DNA of 64,000 nt from Mediterraneibacter butyricigenes (GTDB lineage Bacteria > Bacillota > Clostridia > Lachnospirales > Lachnospiraceae). The stretch is taken from positions 1,488,001 to 1,552,000 of the forward strand of contig NZ_BHGK01000001.1 of NCBI RefSeq assembly GCF_003574295.1, read 5' to 3'. Made by a program: the position numbers and the translations under genes. The notes beneath the pieces were generated by a model. The model did no database searches. It was not told the origin of the DNA and saw nothing but the letters and a program-made list of their open reading frames with translations. How positions within the stretch are numbered: position 1 is the stretch's first letter; every line of letters starts with the position of its first letter. Shown in pieces: positions 53,600 through 62,279 of this stretch.

Positions 53600-53615
53600 T
53601 GTTTCACGTGAAACA
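53600..53615. promoter_or_regulatory. parS site 3
   Basis: A perfect copy of TGTTTCACGTGAAACA. Confidence 0.95.
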
Positions 53616-53784
53616 TTAAAAACGTAGAGAAAAATATAAAAAGTAAACTTTCAATTAAAAAATGAGGGTATATCCACGACGAAATAAAAAAGCTTTAGAA
53701 AATTGAAATATAAAAAATGATGGAAAGTAATGAAATATAAAAATTAAAACATCAAAAAATTATAAATAAACGTAAATAAATGGA

Positions 53785-53800
53785 TGTTTCACGTGAAACA
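53785..53800. promoter_or_regulatory. parS site 4, next to parA
   Basis: A perfect copy of TGTTTCACGTGAAACA, 50 bp before the parA start. It probably overlaps the parAB promoter region, which would permit autoregulation. Confidence 0.95.
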
Positions 53801-53850
53801 TGAAAAAGAGTATGTTATAATAGAAAAGCAATTGGAAAGGAGTATAAATA

Positions 53851-54627
53851 ATGGGAAGAGTAATTGCAATAGCCAATCAAAAGGGTGGAGTGGGAAAGAC
53901 AACAACTGCAATTAATTTATCAGCAGCTTTGGCAAGTGCAGGACAGAAGGTGCTTGCAGTTGATATGGATCCACAGGGAAATATGACCAGTGGACTCGGT
54001 GTTGATAAAACAAATGCAGAAAATAATATTTATACCCTGATTGTGGGAGAAAGTGATATAGAAGAGTGCATTTGTAAGGATGCAATTGAAAATCTGGATG
54101 TAGTTCCATCCAATATAGACCTTTCCGCTGCAGAAATTGAACTGATCGGTGTGGATAATAAAGAATTTATCGTAAAAAACGCAATGGAAAAGGTAAAGGA
54201 CAGATATGATTACGTGATCATCGATTGTCCTCCGGCGTTGAGCATGTTGACGATTAATGCGATGACAACGGCGGATACTGTTCTTGTGCCGATTCAATGT
54301 GAATATTACGCATTAGAAGGATTGAGTCAGTTAATACATACAATCGAACTGGTGCAGGATCGTTTGAACCCAAAACTGGAGATAGAAGGCGTCGTGTTTA
54401 CCATGTATGATGCCAGAACGAATTTGTCATTGCAAGTAGTAGAAAATGTAAAGGATAATCTTCAGCAGACAATTTATAAAACGATTATTCCGAGAAATAT
54501 TCGTCTTGCGGAAGCACCGAGTTACGGAATGCCAATCAATCTATATGATCCAAAATCGGCAGGTGCGGAGAGTTACAAACTATTAGCAGAGGAAGTTATG
54601 CATAGGGGAGAGGAAGAATGGCAGTAA
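53851..54627 (+). CDS. parA: Chromosome partitioning ATPase ParA (Soj)
   Basis: ParA/Soj (258 aa) is a deviant Walker ATPase (NQKGGVGKTTTAINLSAAL, about residues 9-27) that works with ParB in chromosome segregation and control of DnaA. DMDPQGN and IDCPPALSML are typical. GGAGT lies before the ATG. It overlaps parB by 10 bp. Confidence 0.97.
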   Translation: MGRVIAIANQKGGVGKTTTAINLSAALASAGQKVLAVDMDPQGNMTSGLGVDKTNAENNIYTLIVGESDIEECICKDAIENLDVVPSNIDLSAAEIELIGVDNKEFIVKNAMEKVKDRYDYVIIDCPPALSMLTINAMTTADTVLVPIQCEYYALEGLSQLIHTIELVQDRLNPKLEIEGVVFTMYDARTNLSLQVVENVKDNLQQTIYKTIIPRNIRLAEAPSYGMPINLYDPKSAGAESYKLLAEEVMHRGEEEWQ

Positions 54628-55541
54628 AGAGAAGCGGATTAGGAAAAGGTCTGGATAGTCTGATTCCAGATAAAGCTGTCAATAAATCAGCTACAACGGG
54701 GAAAAAAGAAGAAAAATCAGAAAAAAATGTGAATGAATCCGGCGAACAGTTGGTTCCAATTAATCAGGTAGAGCCAAACAGGGAGCAACCAAGAAAAGAA
54801 TTTGATGAAGATGCATTGCTGGAACTGGCGGATTCTATTAAGCAGTACGGAATATTACAGCCTTTGATCGTACAAAAGCGAAAAGATTATTATGAAATTA
54901 TTGCCGGAGAAAGAAGATGGAGAGCAGCGAAGAAAGCAGGTCTGAAAGAAGTTCCGGTCATCATAAGAGAATATACGGATCAGCAAGTCGTTGAGATTTC
55001 TTTGATTGAGAATATCCAGCGTGAAAATTTGAATCCGATTGAAGAAGCTATGGCATTTAAGAAACTGTTGGAAGAATTTAATCTGAAACAGGATGAAGTG
55101 GCGGAAAGAGTTTCCAAGAGCCGTACAGCAGTTACAAACTCCATGAGATTGCTGAAATTAAGTGAAAAAGTTCAGCAAATGATCGTGGATGAAATGATTA
55201 CTACGGGGCATGCGAGAGCATTGCTGGCGTTGGATGATGAAGAACAGCAGTACATACTGGCAAATAAGATTTTTGATGAAAAGCTGAGTGTACGTGAAAC
55301 GGAAAAACTTGTAAAAGCTTTAAAAAATCCAAAAAAGGAAGATACTACGAAGGAAGTCGAAGATAAAAACAGCTTCATTTATGCTGATATCGAAGATAAA
55401 ATGAAATCAGTGATCGGAACAAAGGTCAATATTCATCAGAAAAAATCAGGAAAAGGTAAGATAGAAATAGAATATTATTCACAGGATGAGCTCGAACGTA
55501 TATTCGAACTTATAATGTCTGCAAAAGAACAGAATTCATAA
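54618..55541 (+). CDS. parB: Chromosome partitioning protein ParB (Spo0J)
   Basis: ParB (307 aa) binds parS and spreads using CTP. It has an N-terminal CTP-binding/ParB domain (GERRWRAAKKAG, IENIQRENLNPIEEA) and a central HTH (DEVAERVSKSRTAVTNSMRLL). The sites it should bind are directly upstream of parA. Confidence 0.97.
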   Translation: MAVKRSGLGKGLDSLIPDKAVNKSATTGKKEEKSEKNVNESGEQLVPINQVEPNREQPRKEFDEDALLELADSIKQYGILQPLIVQKRKDYYEIIAGERRWRAAKKAGLKEVPVIIREYTDQQVVEISLIENIQRENLNPIEEAMAFKKLLEEFNLKQDEVAERVSKSRTAVTNSMRLLKLSEKVQQMIVDEMITTGHARALLALDDEEQQYILANKIFDEKLSVRETEKLVKALKNPKKEDTTKEVEDKNSFIYADIEDKMKSVIGTKVNIHQKKSGKGKIEIEYYSQDELERIFELIMSAKEQNS

Positions 55542-55562
55542 TCGGGCAGAAAGGAAAAAAGA

Positions 55563-56120
55563 ATGGGAAACACAACCATGATATTGATCATACTGCTCTT
55601 TCTGTTGCAAGTAGTACTTTTATTCCTGCTTGTAAGAGTGAATATGAAGTATGATCGTTTAAAAAGCAGTTATTCTTCGTTTATGAGAGGAAAAGATGGT
55701 AAAACTCTGGAAGAGAGCATTTTGATGCGGTTTGAAGATATTGAAGCGTTAAAAAATGTGGCAAAACAGAACAGACAGGATATTAAACAGTTAAATAAAG
55801 TTCTGGCGGATAACTTCCAAAAAATTGGAATTGTAAAATATGATGCATTTCATGAGATGGGTGGTAATTTGAGTTTTGCGTTGACAATGCTTGACGGAAA
55901 CAATAATGGATGGATCATTAATGCAATGCACAGCCGAGAGGGATGCTACACTTATATTAAAGAAATTGTCAACGGAGAAAGTTATATTGAGTTGGCAGAA
56001 GAAGAAGCAGAGTCTCTGGATCGGGCAATTTACCAGGAAGCCTACGGACTTGAGGTAGAGGAACCGGTAAAAAAGGAATCCAAAGGTAAGAGGGAAAATA
56101 AAAAGGGAAAAGAAAACTGA
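55563..56120 (+). CDS. DUF4446 family protein
   Basis: A 185-aa protein of unknown function that in Clostridia commonly follows parB. It has one N-terminal membrane helix (about 5-25), a helical coiled region (about 27-90), and a C-terminal domain with FHEMGGNLSFALTMLDGNNNGW, then a charged Lys/Glu tail. It is 21 bp after parB and probably in the same operon. Confidence 0.87.
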   Translation: MGNTTMILIILLFLLQVVLLFLLVRVNMKYDRLKSSYSSFMRGKDGKTLEESILMRFEDIEALKNVAKQNRQDIKQLNKVLADNFQKIGIVKYDAFHEMGGNLSFALTMLDGNNNGWIINAMHSREGCYTYIKEIVNGESYIELAEEEAESLDRAIYQEAYGLEVEEPVKKESKGKRENKKGKEN

Positions 56121-56230
56121 TCCTGAGTTACGTAAAAGAACTCATAAAATAAATTATAAAGATTACAAAGCCAGTAACAAAAAATGAAATTGTAAAAAAA
56201 TAACAAAAGGAAAAAGAGAGGAAGAATGAC

Positions 56231-57517
56231 ATGTTAGACATTAAGTTTGTTAGATCAAATCCGGAGATTGTAAAACAGAATATCCGAAATAAGTTTCAGG
56301 ATGAGAAACTTCCGTTGGTAGACGAAGTTCTTGAACTGGATGTGAGAAATCGTGAAATTAAGCAGGAAGTGGAAGCACTTCGTGCAGAGAAGAATAAGAA
56401 ATCCAAAGAAATCGGTGCTTGTATGGCACAGGGGAAAAGAGAAGAGGCAGAGGAGATTAAAAAGATCGTAGCTGCCAGCGGGGATAAGATTGAACAGTTA
56501 TCCACAGAAGAAAAAGAAGTGGAAGCAAGAATCAAAAAGATCATGATGACAATTCCGAATATCATTGATCCGTCTGTTCCGATCGGAAAAGATGACAGTG
56601 AAAATGTGGAAGTTGAGCGTTTTGGTGAGCCGGTTGTTCCGGAGTTTGAGATTCCGTATCATACCGAAATTATGGAAAGATTCAATGGAATTGATCTGGA
56701 CAGCGCAAGAAGAGTTGCTGGAAATGGATTTTATTATCTGATGGGTGATATTGCAAGACTTCATTCTGCAGTGATCGCTTATGCAAGAGACTTTATGATC
56801 AATCGAGGATTTACCTACTGTGTACCGCCATTCATGATCAGAAGTGATGTAGTGACAGGCGTTATGAGTTTCGCAGAAATGGATGCCATGATGTATAAGA
56901 TCGAAGGTGAGGATCTGTATCTGATCGGAACCAGCGAACATTCGATGATCGGTAAATTTATTGATACAATGCTGGAAGAAGAACAGCTTCCGCAGACACT
57001 GACCAGTTATTCTCCGTGTTTCCGAAAAGAAAAAGGAGCACATGGTATCGAAGAACGTGGTGTGTACAGAATCCATCAGTTTGAAAAACAGGAAATGATC
57101 GTGGTATGCAAACCGGAAGAAAGCAAGGACTGGTATGATAAACTGTGGAAGAATACCGTGGATCTGTTCCGTAGCATGGATATTCCGGTACGTACACTGG
57201 AATGCTGTTCCGGTGACCTGGCTGATCTGAAAGTGAAATCTGTGGATGTAGAGGCATGGTCTCCAAGACAGAAGAAATACTTTGAAGTAGGAAGCTGCTC
57301 CAATCTTGGAGATGCACAGGCAAGAAGACTTGGAATCCGCGTAAGAGGAAAAGATGGAAAATATTTTGCACATACACTGAACAACACTGTTGTAGCACCG
57401 CCGAGAATGTTGATCGCATTTTTGGAGAACAATCTTCAGGAAGACGGAAGTGTAAAGATTCCGGAAGCTTTAAGACCATATATGGGTGGAAATAGTGTCA
57501 TTGTTCCGAAAAACTAA
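56231..57517 (+). CDS. serS: Seryl-tRNA synthetase
   Basis: SerRS (428 aa) charges tRNA-Ser. The N-terminal two-helix arm (about 30-100) binds the long variable arm of tRNA-Ser. Class II motifs are visible: TSEHSM, motif 2 FRKEKGAHG and motif 3 NNTVVAPPRMLIAFLEN. No T-box is visible in the 110 bp upstream. Confidence 0.96.
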   Translation: MLDIKFVRSNPEIVKQNIRNKFQDEKLPLVDEVLELDVRNREIKQEVEALRAEKNKKSKEIGACMAQGKREEAEEIKKIVAASGDKIEQLSTEEKEVEARIKKIMMTIPNIIDPSVPIGKDDSENVEVERFGEPVVPEFEIPYHTEIMERFNGIDLDSARRVAGNGFYYLMGDIARLHSAVIAYARDFMINRGFTYCVPPFMIRSDVVTGVMSFAEMDAMMYKIEGEDLYLIGTSEHSMIGKFIDTMLEEEQLPQTLTSYSPCFRKEKGAHGIEERGVYRIHQFEKQEMIVVCKPEESKDWYDKLWKNTVDLFRSMDIPVRTLECCSGDLADLKVKSVDVEAWSPRQKKYFEVGSCSNLGDAQARRLGIRVRGKDGKYFAHTLNNTVVAPPRMLIAFLENNLQEDGSVKIPEALRPYMGGNSVIVPKN

Positions 57518-57528
57518 AAGGAAGGCAT

Positions 57529-58404
57529 ATGCATCAATATTTAAAATCAATCGGGTTTGAAGAAATTCAGACCCGAAAAGAATTAAAAGAATTACTGGCA
57601 GAAACAAAAAATACATTTACAGATCAAATGATCATTTCTTACCAGGGAGAATCGGATTTCTGCGAATACCGGAAAGAATACGGTGACAGAATCGGAATGA
57701 TTCTCTGTGGGGAAATGGATGAAGAAGAATCCTTCGAGACGGAATATTATGTTCCGTACATGGAAGGAGAAGGCGTTACCACTTATGCGGATGTGACCAT
57801 TGAACATCGAATGGATAAAGAAGCATATGTAGGAATCTGCGAAGATGAGAAGGTAGGAATCAGCCTGATTTTTCATATACAAAACGGAGTAGAGTATATG
57901 AAAGAGGCAAGGCTTCGCACCTCTTTTGCACAGGAAGTGACGGTTACATTTTCCGCGCTGGCAAACGAGGGAAGGATTCTGTTTCCGGTCAAAAAAATCG
58001 AAAGAGCTGCAGAAAACAAGGTGGAAGAGCAAAACAACAGAAAACGTCTGTTAAATGCAGCAAGAAACGGAGATCAGTCCGCAATCGAAACACTGACTTT
58101 AGATGACATTGATACTTATTCGAAAGTATCCAGAAGACTGGTAACAGAAGATGTACTGAGTATCGTAGATACGTATATTATGCCTTACGGTGTAGAATGT
58201 GACCAATATGCGATATTGGGTGTGATTCTTGAACTGGAGAAAATGCAGAACTGGAAAACAGGAAAAGAATTGTACCGGATGCGATTGGATGTAAATGAAT
58301 TGATTTTTGATCTTTGTGTACCGGTAGATCAGTTGCTGGGAGAACCGGAAGTGGGGAGACGGTTTAAAGGAAATATCTGGCTTCAGGGCAGATTGAATTT
58401 TTAG
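57529..58404 (+). CDS. DUF3881 family protein
   Basis: A 291-aa protein matching the DUF3881 family, which is largely restricted to Lachnospiraceae and often follows serS. It is predicted soluble, acidic and without a signal peptide. Function unknown. It starts 11 bp after serS, so it is co-transcribed. Confidence 0.82.
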   Translation: MHQYLKSIGFEEIQTRKELKELLAETKNTFTDQMIISYQGESDFCEYRKEYGDRIGMILCGEMDEEESFETEYYVPYMEGEGVTTYADVTIEHRMDKEAYVGICEDEKVGISLIFHIQNGVEYMKEARLRTSFAQEVTVTFSALANEGRILFPVKKIERAAENKVEEQNNRKRLLNAARNGDQSAIETLTLDDIDTYSKVSRRLVTEDVLSIVDTYIMPYGVECDQYAILGVILELEKMQNWKTGKELYRMRLDVNELIFDLCVPVDQLLGEPEVGRRFKGNIWLQGRLNF

Positions 58405-58445
58405 AATCGAATTTTTAGAATTGAATTTTCAGGAAGAATTTTAGA

Positions 58446-58474
58446 TTGCAAATTCTAAAAGCCAGTGATACAAT
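58446..58474 (+). promoter_or_regulatory. Promoter of the tRNA-Arg unit
   Basis: TTGCAA (58446-58451) and TACAAT (58469-58474) are spaced 17 bp. It lies upstream of a decayed tRNA-like sequence and the intact tRNA-Arg. Confidence 0.7.
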
Positions 58475-58510
58475 GACTAAGGGTTTCTGATAAAGCAAAC
58501 CTTTCTTGAG

Positions 58511-58580
58511 TTCCCTTAGTTAAATGGATATAACAAGCGCCTCCTAAGGGTCAGGTGGAGCAATCCCCTTTTGGAAGCGA
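58511..58580 (+). pseudogene. Decayed tRNA-Arg(CCT)-like sequence
   Basis: TTAGTTAAATGGATATAAC and GCGCCTCCTAAGG match the D-arm and anticodon arm of a typical Clostridial tRNA-Arg(CCT). The anticodon stem, T-arm and acceptor stem no longer pair, and the GGTTCGA T-loop is missing. It is probably a tRNA remnant. Confidence 0.55.
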
Positions 58581-58623
58581 TTTATGAAATAAATTTGAAA
58601 ATTGCTCCATTACAATTAAATAA

Positions 58624-58697
58624 GTCTCAGTACCTCAGTAGGATAGAGGGTTCGCCTCCTAAGCGAAACGTCGCAGGTTCGATTCCTGTCTGGGACG
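58624..58697 (+). tRNA. tRNA-Arg (CCT)
   Basis: A complete 74-nt cloverleaf: acceptor GTCTCAG/CTGGGAC, anticodon loop CTCCTAA giving CCT, T-loop GGTTCGATTCC. CCA is encoded (58698-58700), unlike the rrn-linked tRNAs here. Its 3' end is the likely attachment site of the element that follows. Confidence 0.93.
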
Positions 58698-58709
58698 CCA
58701 GCAAACAAC

Positions 58710-58756
58710 GCTGAAAGCCTTGATTTATCGAGGTTTTCAGCTTCTTTTGTTTTTTG
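58710..58756 (+). terminator. Terminator of the tRNA-Arg unit
   Basis: GCTGAAAGCCTT pairs with AGGTTTTCAGC around a short loop (58710-58741) and is followed by a T-rich run. It lies right after the tRNA. Confidence 0.8.
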
Positions 58757-58860
58757 GCTTATAACCTGCCGGATAAGAACATATTTAATTTATATTTTGC
58801 AATTTCTTTTGATTTTCAGAATTTGTAATTCGATATTTTTGTGACTGTTTGAGTAGAAGA

Positions 58861-58926
58861 GTTTGCTAACACTTTTTTTATTTTGAAAAAATATCAGCAG
58901 ATTTTTGAAGATTTGCTAACACTTTT
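58861..58926. repeat. Arm-type integrase repeats, int side
   Basis: TTTGCTAACACTTTT occurs at 58862-58876 and again at 58912-58926, just downstream of int. Further copies (TTGCTAACACTTTT and TTGCTAATACTTTT) lie at 60722-60749, on the other side of int-xis. They resemble arm sites bound by Tn916-type integrases. Confidence 0.6.
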
Positions 58927-58932
58927 GAAAAA

Positions 58933-60399
58933 TTACTTTGAAGCTGATTGTTTCAAAAGCATTTCTTTCATCTCCGGCGTAAGTGATTTTAAAAGCTGTA
59001 AAAGCTCCATATCACTGTCTGATAAGCCGTTGTTTTCTGGCTGAACTTCCTCATTTTGTGGTTGCATTTCTGAATCATGGTTTAGAGTGGAATAAAATTG
59101 TTCGTCCATCTTTTGAGCATTGTAACGTCTATCTTCGTCTATGATTTCTGAATAAACGTCTGTAACCATTTCTGCTTCTGCATGACCTGTATCGCCTTGT
59201 ACTGATTTTACATCGCCGTTGGTCATTTTCAATTTGTATCCTGTGGATAAATGACGTAGACTGTGGAAAACAACTTTTTCATAGCCATTTTGTTCGCATA
59301 ACTTTTGAAATCTGTCTCTCACAATTCTGCTTTCAACAGGATTCCCATTTTCCAAAGCTATAACAAGGTTGTAATTGTTATAAGCGTCTCCTAGAAATTC
59401 CTGTAATTCTTGTTGGTCTTTTTTATACTGCACCAATAATTCCGCTACTGTTTTTGGCAACCATACGGTACGATTACTTGTTTCTGTCTTTGGTGTCTTT
59501 AATACAAGCCTTGTTGTGCAATGTGGCTTTTGTGTCGGAAAAATCTTGATAATATCTTTTTCCTTTAATTTCTGTATAGCTTGTGCATTTACTCTGGAAA
59601 GCTCTTTGTTGATGATTACCCTTGCGTTATTCGTTGCAATGGATTGTTCATCAATAACTACATCTTCCCATGTAAGACCTGTAATTTCTCCAATACGCAT
59701 TGAGCAGGAAAACGCCAAATGCATACAGATGGTTAATAAATCGTCGTCTGACTGCTGAATTGCTTCACGGAATGTATCTACACTCCATACTTTTCTTTTT
59801 ACCTTAGGAACTTTAGGAAGCGTTGCTAATGAAGCAGGGTTACGCTTGTTGGTATCAATATATTCCCAACGGATTGCTTGATTTAATGCACAGCGTATAA
59901 TGTCGTGTATTTTCTTGATATTGGCAGGTTGTACGCAACGTCCAGTAGCTTTTCTGTTAGCTCTGGGTACTTCTGGAACACTCAATAAATCGTTGTAGTA
60001 GGCAGATAATTTCTTTGTGGTAATCTCATTTAACTTCCAATCCCCGATAAGTGGATTGATGTAATTTTCGATAGTACCGACTTTGCTACTAAATGTACTA
60101 GGCGACCATTTTGACGTACCATAGAGATTGACAAATATTTTTAAAAAGTCACAAAGCGTAATATCTTCATCGGTACTATCAAGTTCTTTTTTCGATTCAT
60201 CAATCTGGCGTGCAAACTGTTCCTCTAAGGGAACAATCACATAACCATATTTTTCTTGATAATACTCAACAAATGCTTTTCTCTGCTTTGCTTCTTTCTT
60301 TGTCTCTAACGTATCCCATTTCTGTTTACGTTCTCCTGCATTGTCTAAATACCAGTAAATAACGGAAAATGTTGATTTTCTTTTTTTGATTGAAGCCAT
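58933..60399 (-). CDS. int: Tyrosine site-specific integrase
   Basis: A 488-aa tyrosine recombinase that would integrate and excise the element. It has an N-terminal arm-binding AP2-like domain, SAM-like core-binding domain (about 80-180), then the catalytic domain: R in CSMRIGEITGL, HSLRH (His and Arg) and GHAEAEMVTDVYSEI with the nucleophile Tyr. It is somewhat longer than Tn916 Int (~405). The gene lies next to tRNA-Arg(CCT), the likely attachment site. Xis is 21 bp upstream. Confidence 0.93.
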   Translation of the reverse strand: MASIKKRKSTFSVIYWYLDNAGERKQKWDTLETKKEAKQRKAFVEYYQEKYGYVIVPLEEQFARQIDESKKELDSTDEDITLCDFLKIFVNLYGTSKWSPSTFSSKVGTIENYINPLIGDWKLNEITTKKLSAYYNDLLSVPEVPRANRKATGRCVQPANIKKIHDIIRCALNQAIRWEYIDTNKRNPASLATLPKVPKVKRKVWSVDTFREAIQQSDDDLLTICMHLAFSCSMRIGEITGLTWEDVVIDEQSIATNNARVIINKELSRVNAQAIQKLKEKDIIKIFPTQKPHCTTRLVLKTPKTETSNRTVWLPKTVAELLVQYKKDQQELQEFLGDAYNNYNLVIALENGNPVESRIVRDRFQKLCEQNGYEKVVFHSLRHLSTGYKLKMTNGDVKSVQGDTGHAEAEMVTDVYSEIIDEDRRYNAQKMDEQFYSTLNHDSEMQPQNEEVQPENNGLSDSDMELLQLLKSLTPEMKEMLLKQSASK

Positions 60400-60420
60400 A
60401 ATATATTCTCTCCTTAACAG

Positions 60421-60621
60421 TTAATTTTGATTTAACCATTTATCGAAAGAATCTTTAGATACCCGTATGGCTCTACCAGCACGAACATAAGCGAACTGTC
60501 CACTTTTAACCAATGCGTAAGCCACTTTTTTACTCACACATAATTGTTCTGCAATTTCCTCTACTGTATATGTCTTTTTCTCCTTTTTAGGAGTTTCTGT
60601 ATTTGATGTATCACTTATCAC
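60421..60621 (-). CDS. xis: Excisionase (winged-helix/MerR-like)
   Basis: A small excisionase of 66 aa, the size of Tn916 Xis. The HTH is YTVEEIAEQLCVSKKVAYALV followed by the wing GRAIRVSKDSFDKWL. A GTG at 60621 is chosen because AGGAG is about 12 bp upstream; a longer in-frame ATG start (60681) would add an unlikely hydrophobic N-terminus. It directs Int toward excision. Confidence 0.85.
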   Translation of the reverse strand: MISDTSNTETPKKEKKTYTVEEIAEQLCVSKKVAYALVKSGQFAYVRAGRAIRVSKDSFDKWLNQN

Positions 60622-60721
60622 GAGTAATAATAACTCCTTTCCGTGTGATAACAGCAAAATACATACGTTTAACAAGGTCATTATAGCATATCAATAACTC
60701 TTGCGGATATGTTTTTTGCCG

Positions 60722-60749
60722 TTGCTAACACTTTTGCTAATACTTTTTA
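60722..60749. repeat. Arm-type integrase repeats, xis side
   Basis: Tandem TTGCTAACACTTTT and TTGCTAATACTTTTT, matching the two copies beside the 3' end of int. Confidence 0.55.
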
Positions 60750-61008
60750 TATGCAGACAAATGGCTTTGGCAAGCTCCACTGGTATCTCAACCATTCCCA
60801 TTCCTGTGGGCTGAACCGTGTCATACGGGTGTATCATTATCCTGTGTTGCAGGTCATGGCAGAACGACTTTTCCAACGGTCGCTCCCAGATCATTGCATG
60901 AATCGCTATCTCCCGATTGGAAAAGTCACGGCGTACAATCTCTGATGGCTCACTGCAAGCACAAACGTATCTGTCTGCATTATTCAGTTGTCAAAGAACT
61001 ATTAGGCT

Positions 61009-61062
61009 CTTGTCAGCCTGTATCAATCTGTTTTGTTAAATAGACTGATACAGAATGACAAG
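61009..61062. repeat. Long imperfect hairpin in the xis-orf8 spacer
   Basis: CTTGTCA pairs with TGACAAG and CTGTATCA with TGATACAG, with a 2-nt bulge, and the stem continues as TCT/AGA. It lies in the 440-bp stretch between xis and the orf8-like gene, in which I see no convincing gene. It may act as terminator for the upstream leftward transcript or as a protein-binding site. Confidence 0.5.
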
Positions 61063-61124
61063 CTAAGAAGTAAGCGGAACAGGAAAGAGGGAAGTGCTTA
61101 TATGAAGCGTTCCGCAGATATTAC

Positions 61125-61367
61125 CTATTCAATTTTTATGTCAAATTCCAATATCATTTTCATAATGGCTTCTCTGATACGACCTTTTAACTCCATATCC
61201 ACAGCGATATATACATTTCCGTATTCATCATATAATGGGCGAATACAGCTTTTTGATATATACGGGTCATAGAAATCTAAGATTTTATCAATGGAAATTT
61301 TGTCGCCGTCCATAGCCGATGAAATCACATAAAATGATGGCTTCTTATACGAACGTTTTTGTTTCAA
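61125..61367 (-). CDS. Tn916 orf8-like helix-turn-helix protein
   Basis: An 80-aa protein resembling the small conjugative-transposon regulator encoded by Tn916 orf8: PSFYVISSAMDGDKISIDKIL then RPLYDEYGNVYIAVDMELKGRI. It is directly downstream of the sigma-like gene. The role in Tn916 regulation is incompletely known. Confidence 0.78.
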   Translation of the reverse strand: MKQKRSYKKPSFYVISSAMDGDKISIDKILDFYDPYISKSCIRPLYDEYGNVYIAVDMELKGRIREAIMKMILEFDIKIE

Positions 61368-61370
61368 ATA

Positions 61371-61790
61371 CTAATTTTCCTCCTCTAATGACTTTTTCAT
61401 TTGTTTTAATGCATAGTGTCGGTTTTGAAATACACCACTTCGGGATATATTCTGCAATTTTGCAATTTCCGTATCACTCATATCCAAGAAATAGTACATA
61501 AGTACATTTTCACGGTAACGGTCAGATAATTGTTTAATGACTTTTGCCAGCTCATCGTCATATACATAAATGTCATGTCCACATATATTGAAAGTCGTGT
61601 AATCCGTTTTATATGTATCCCATATAGCAACTTTATCTATGATAATGTCGGGAAGCTCACAAAAGGGGATAGCTTCTGCTTGATTCTTTTTCAACTCTTT
61701 GTAGTAATCTTTTACAACTCCGAAAACAGTTTTTTTTAAACAACTATCAAAACGACACATTACAGTTTTCTGGAAGTCAGATGGTTTCAC
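61371..61790 (-). CDS. Sigma-70-like regulator (Tn916 orf7-like)
   Basis: A 139-aa protein of the conjugative-element sigma-like family. The C-terminal region-4 HTH is SDTEIAKLQNISRSGVFQNR. GTG start at 61790 follows GGAGGAGG. In Tn916 the equivalent protein controls int/xis and transfer gene expression. Confidence 0.82.
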   Translation of the reverse strand: MKPSDFQKTVMCRFDSCLKKTVFGVVKDYYKELKKNQAEAIPFCELPDIIIDKVAIWDTYKTDYTTFNICGHDIYVYDDELAKVIKQLSDRYRENVLMYYFLDMSDTEIAKLQNISRSGVFQNRHYALKQMKKSLEEEN

Positions 61791-62029
61791 GTTCTCACCT
61801 CCTCCCTGTGCTGTTTTGTATCTATCCCTCTTTCCACTCCATATAAGAAAAAAACAGGGCAGTTGCTAAGTGATTTGAAAAAATAATCGCTATTTTAGAT
61901 AAAATTTATATTTGCCCTCAATATATAAGCCGATGAGAAAGGTAAAAATTATTCAATTCGATAAAAAAAGACAAAAAAAGACCTGCACAGTTAATGTACA
62001 GGTTAAAGAAGTGATGATTTTTCATAAAA

Positions 62030-62254
62030 TCAGTATTTAATTTTTGTTGCCATCGTATAAACGTATTCTTCTGGTGTAGGTCGTTTCTTTCCGAAATAAC
62101 TTGAAAATTCAGCTTGCACATCTGGGTCATCGCTGTAATACATTTCATCAATGGTTGACTGAATACGTTCCTTTACTTCTGATACAGAAACACCCTGTTG
62201 ATGTGCAATCGCTTTAAAAACTTGTTTTGTATCTCGTTTTTTGATACCCAACAT
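62030..62254 (-). CDS. Small protein resembling the Spo0A C-terminal domain
   Basis: A 74-aa protein: QVFKAIAHQQGVSVSEVKERI with SDDPDVQAEFSSYFGKKRPTPEE. This pattern recalls small Clostridial proteins annotated as Spo0A C-terminal-domain-like. It may bind DNA. GAAAGG precedes the ATG. The family call is tentative. Confidence 0.55.
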   Translation of the reverse strand: MLGIKKRDTKQVFKAIAHQQGVSVSEVKERIQSTIDEMYYSDDPDVQAEFSSYFGKKRPTPEEYVYTMATKIKY

Positions 62255-62279
62255 TTAACCACAACCTTTCTGAAGAAAT

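Larger units (their letters stand above)
52862..53850. other. AT-rich non-coding centromere region with parS sites
   Basis: A stretch of about 990 bp of strongly AT-rich, A-rich sequence without a convincing gene. It holds four perfect parS palindromes and one degenerate copy and leads into parA. The short open frame at 53281-53487 has poor coding character. Confidence 0.8.

Noticed and set aside
56498-56506. Perfect DnaA box TTATCCACA inside serS
   Set aside because: It is single and within a coding region. It could titrate DnaA, but nothing else supports an origin there.
58861-58926. Possible insertion-sequence terminal repeats
   Set aside because: The TTTGCTAACACTTTT copies are direct, not inverted, and flank int; they fit integrase arm sites better.
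60691-60894. 67-codon open frame upstream of xis
   Set aside because: No SD and no recognised family; it overlaps the arm-type repeats. It could be a decayed gene but is not supported.
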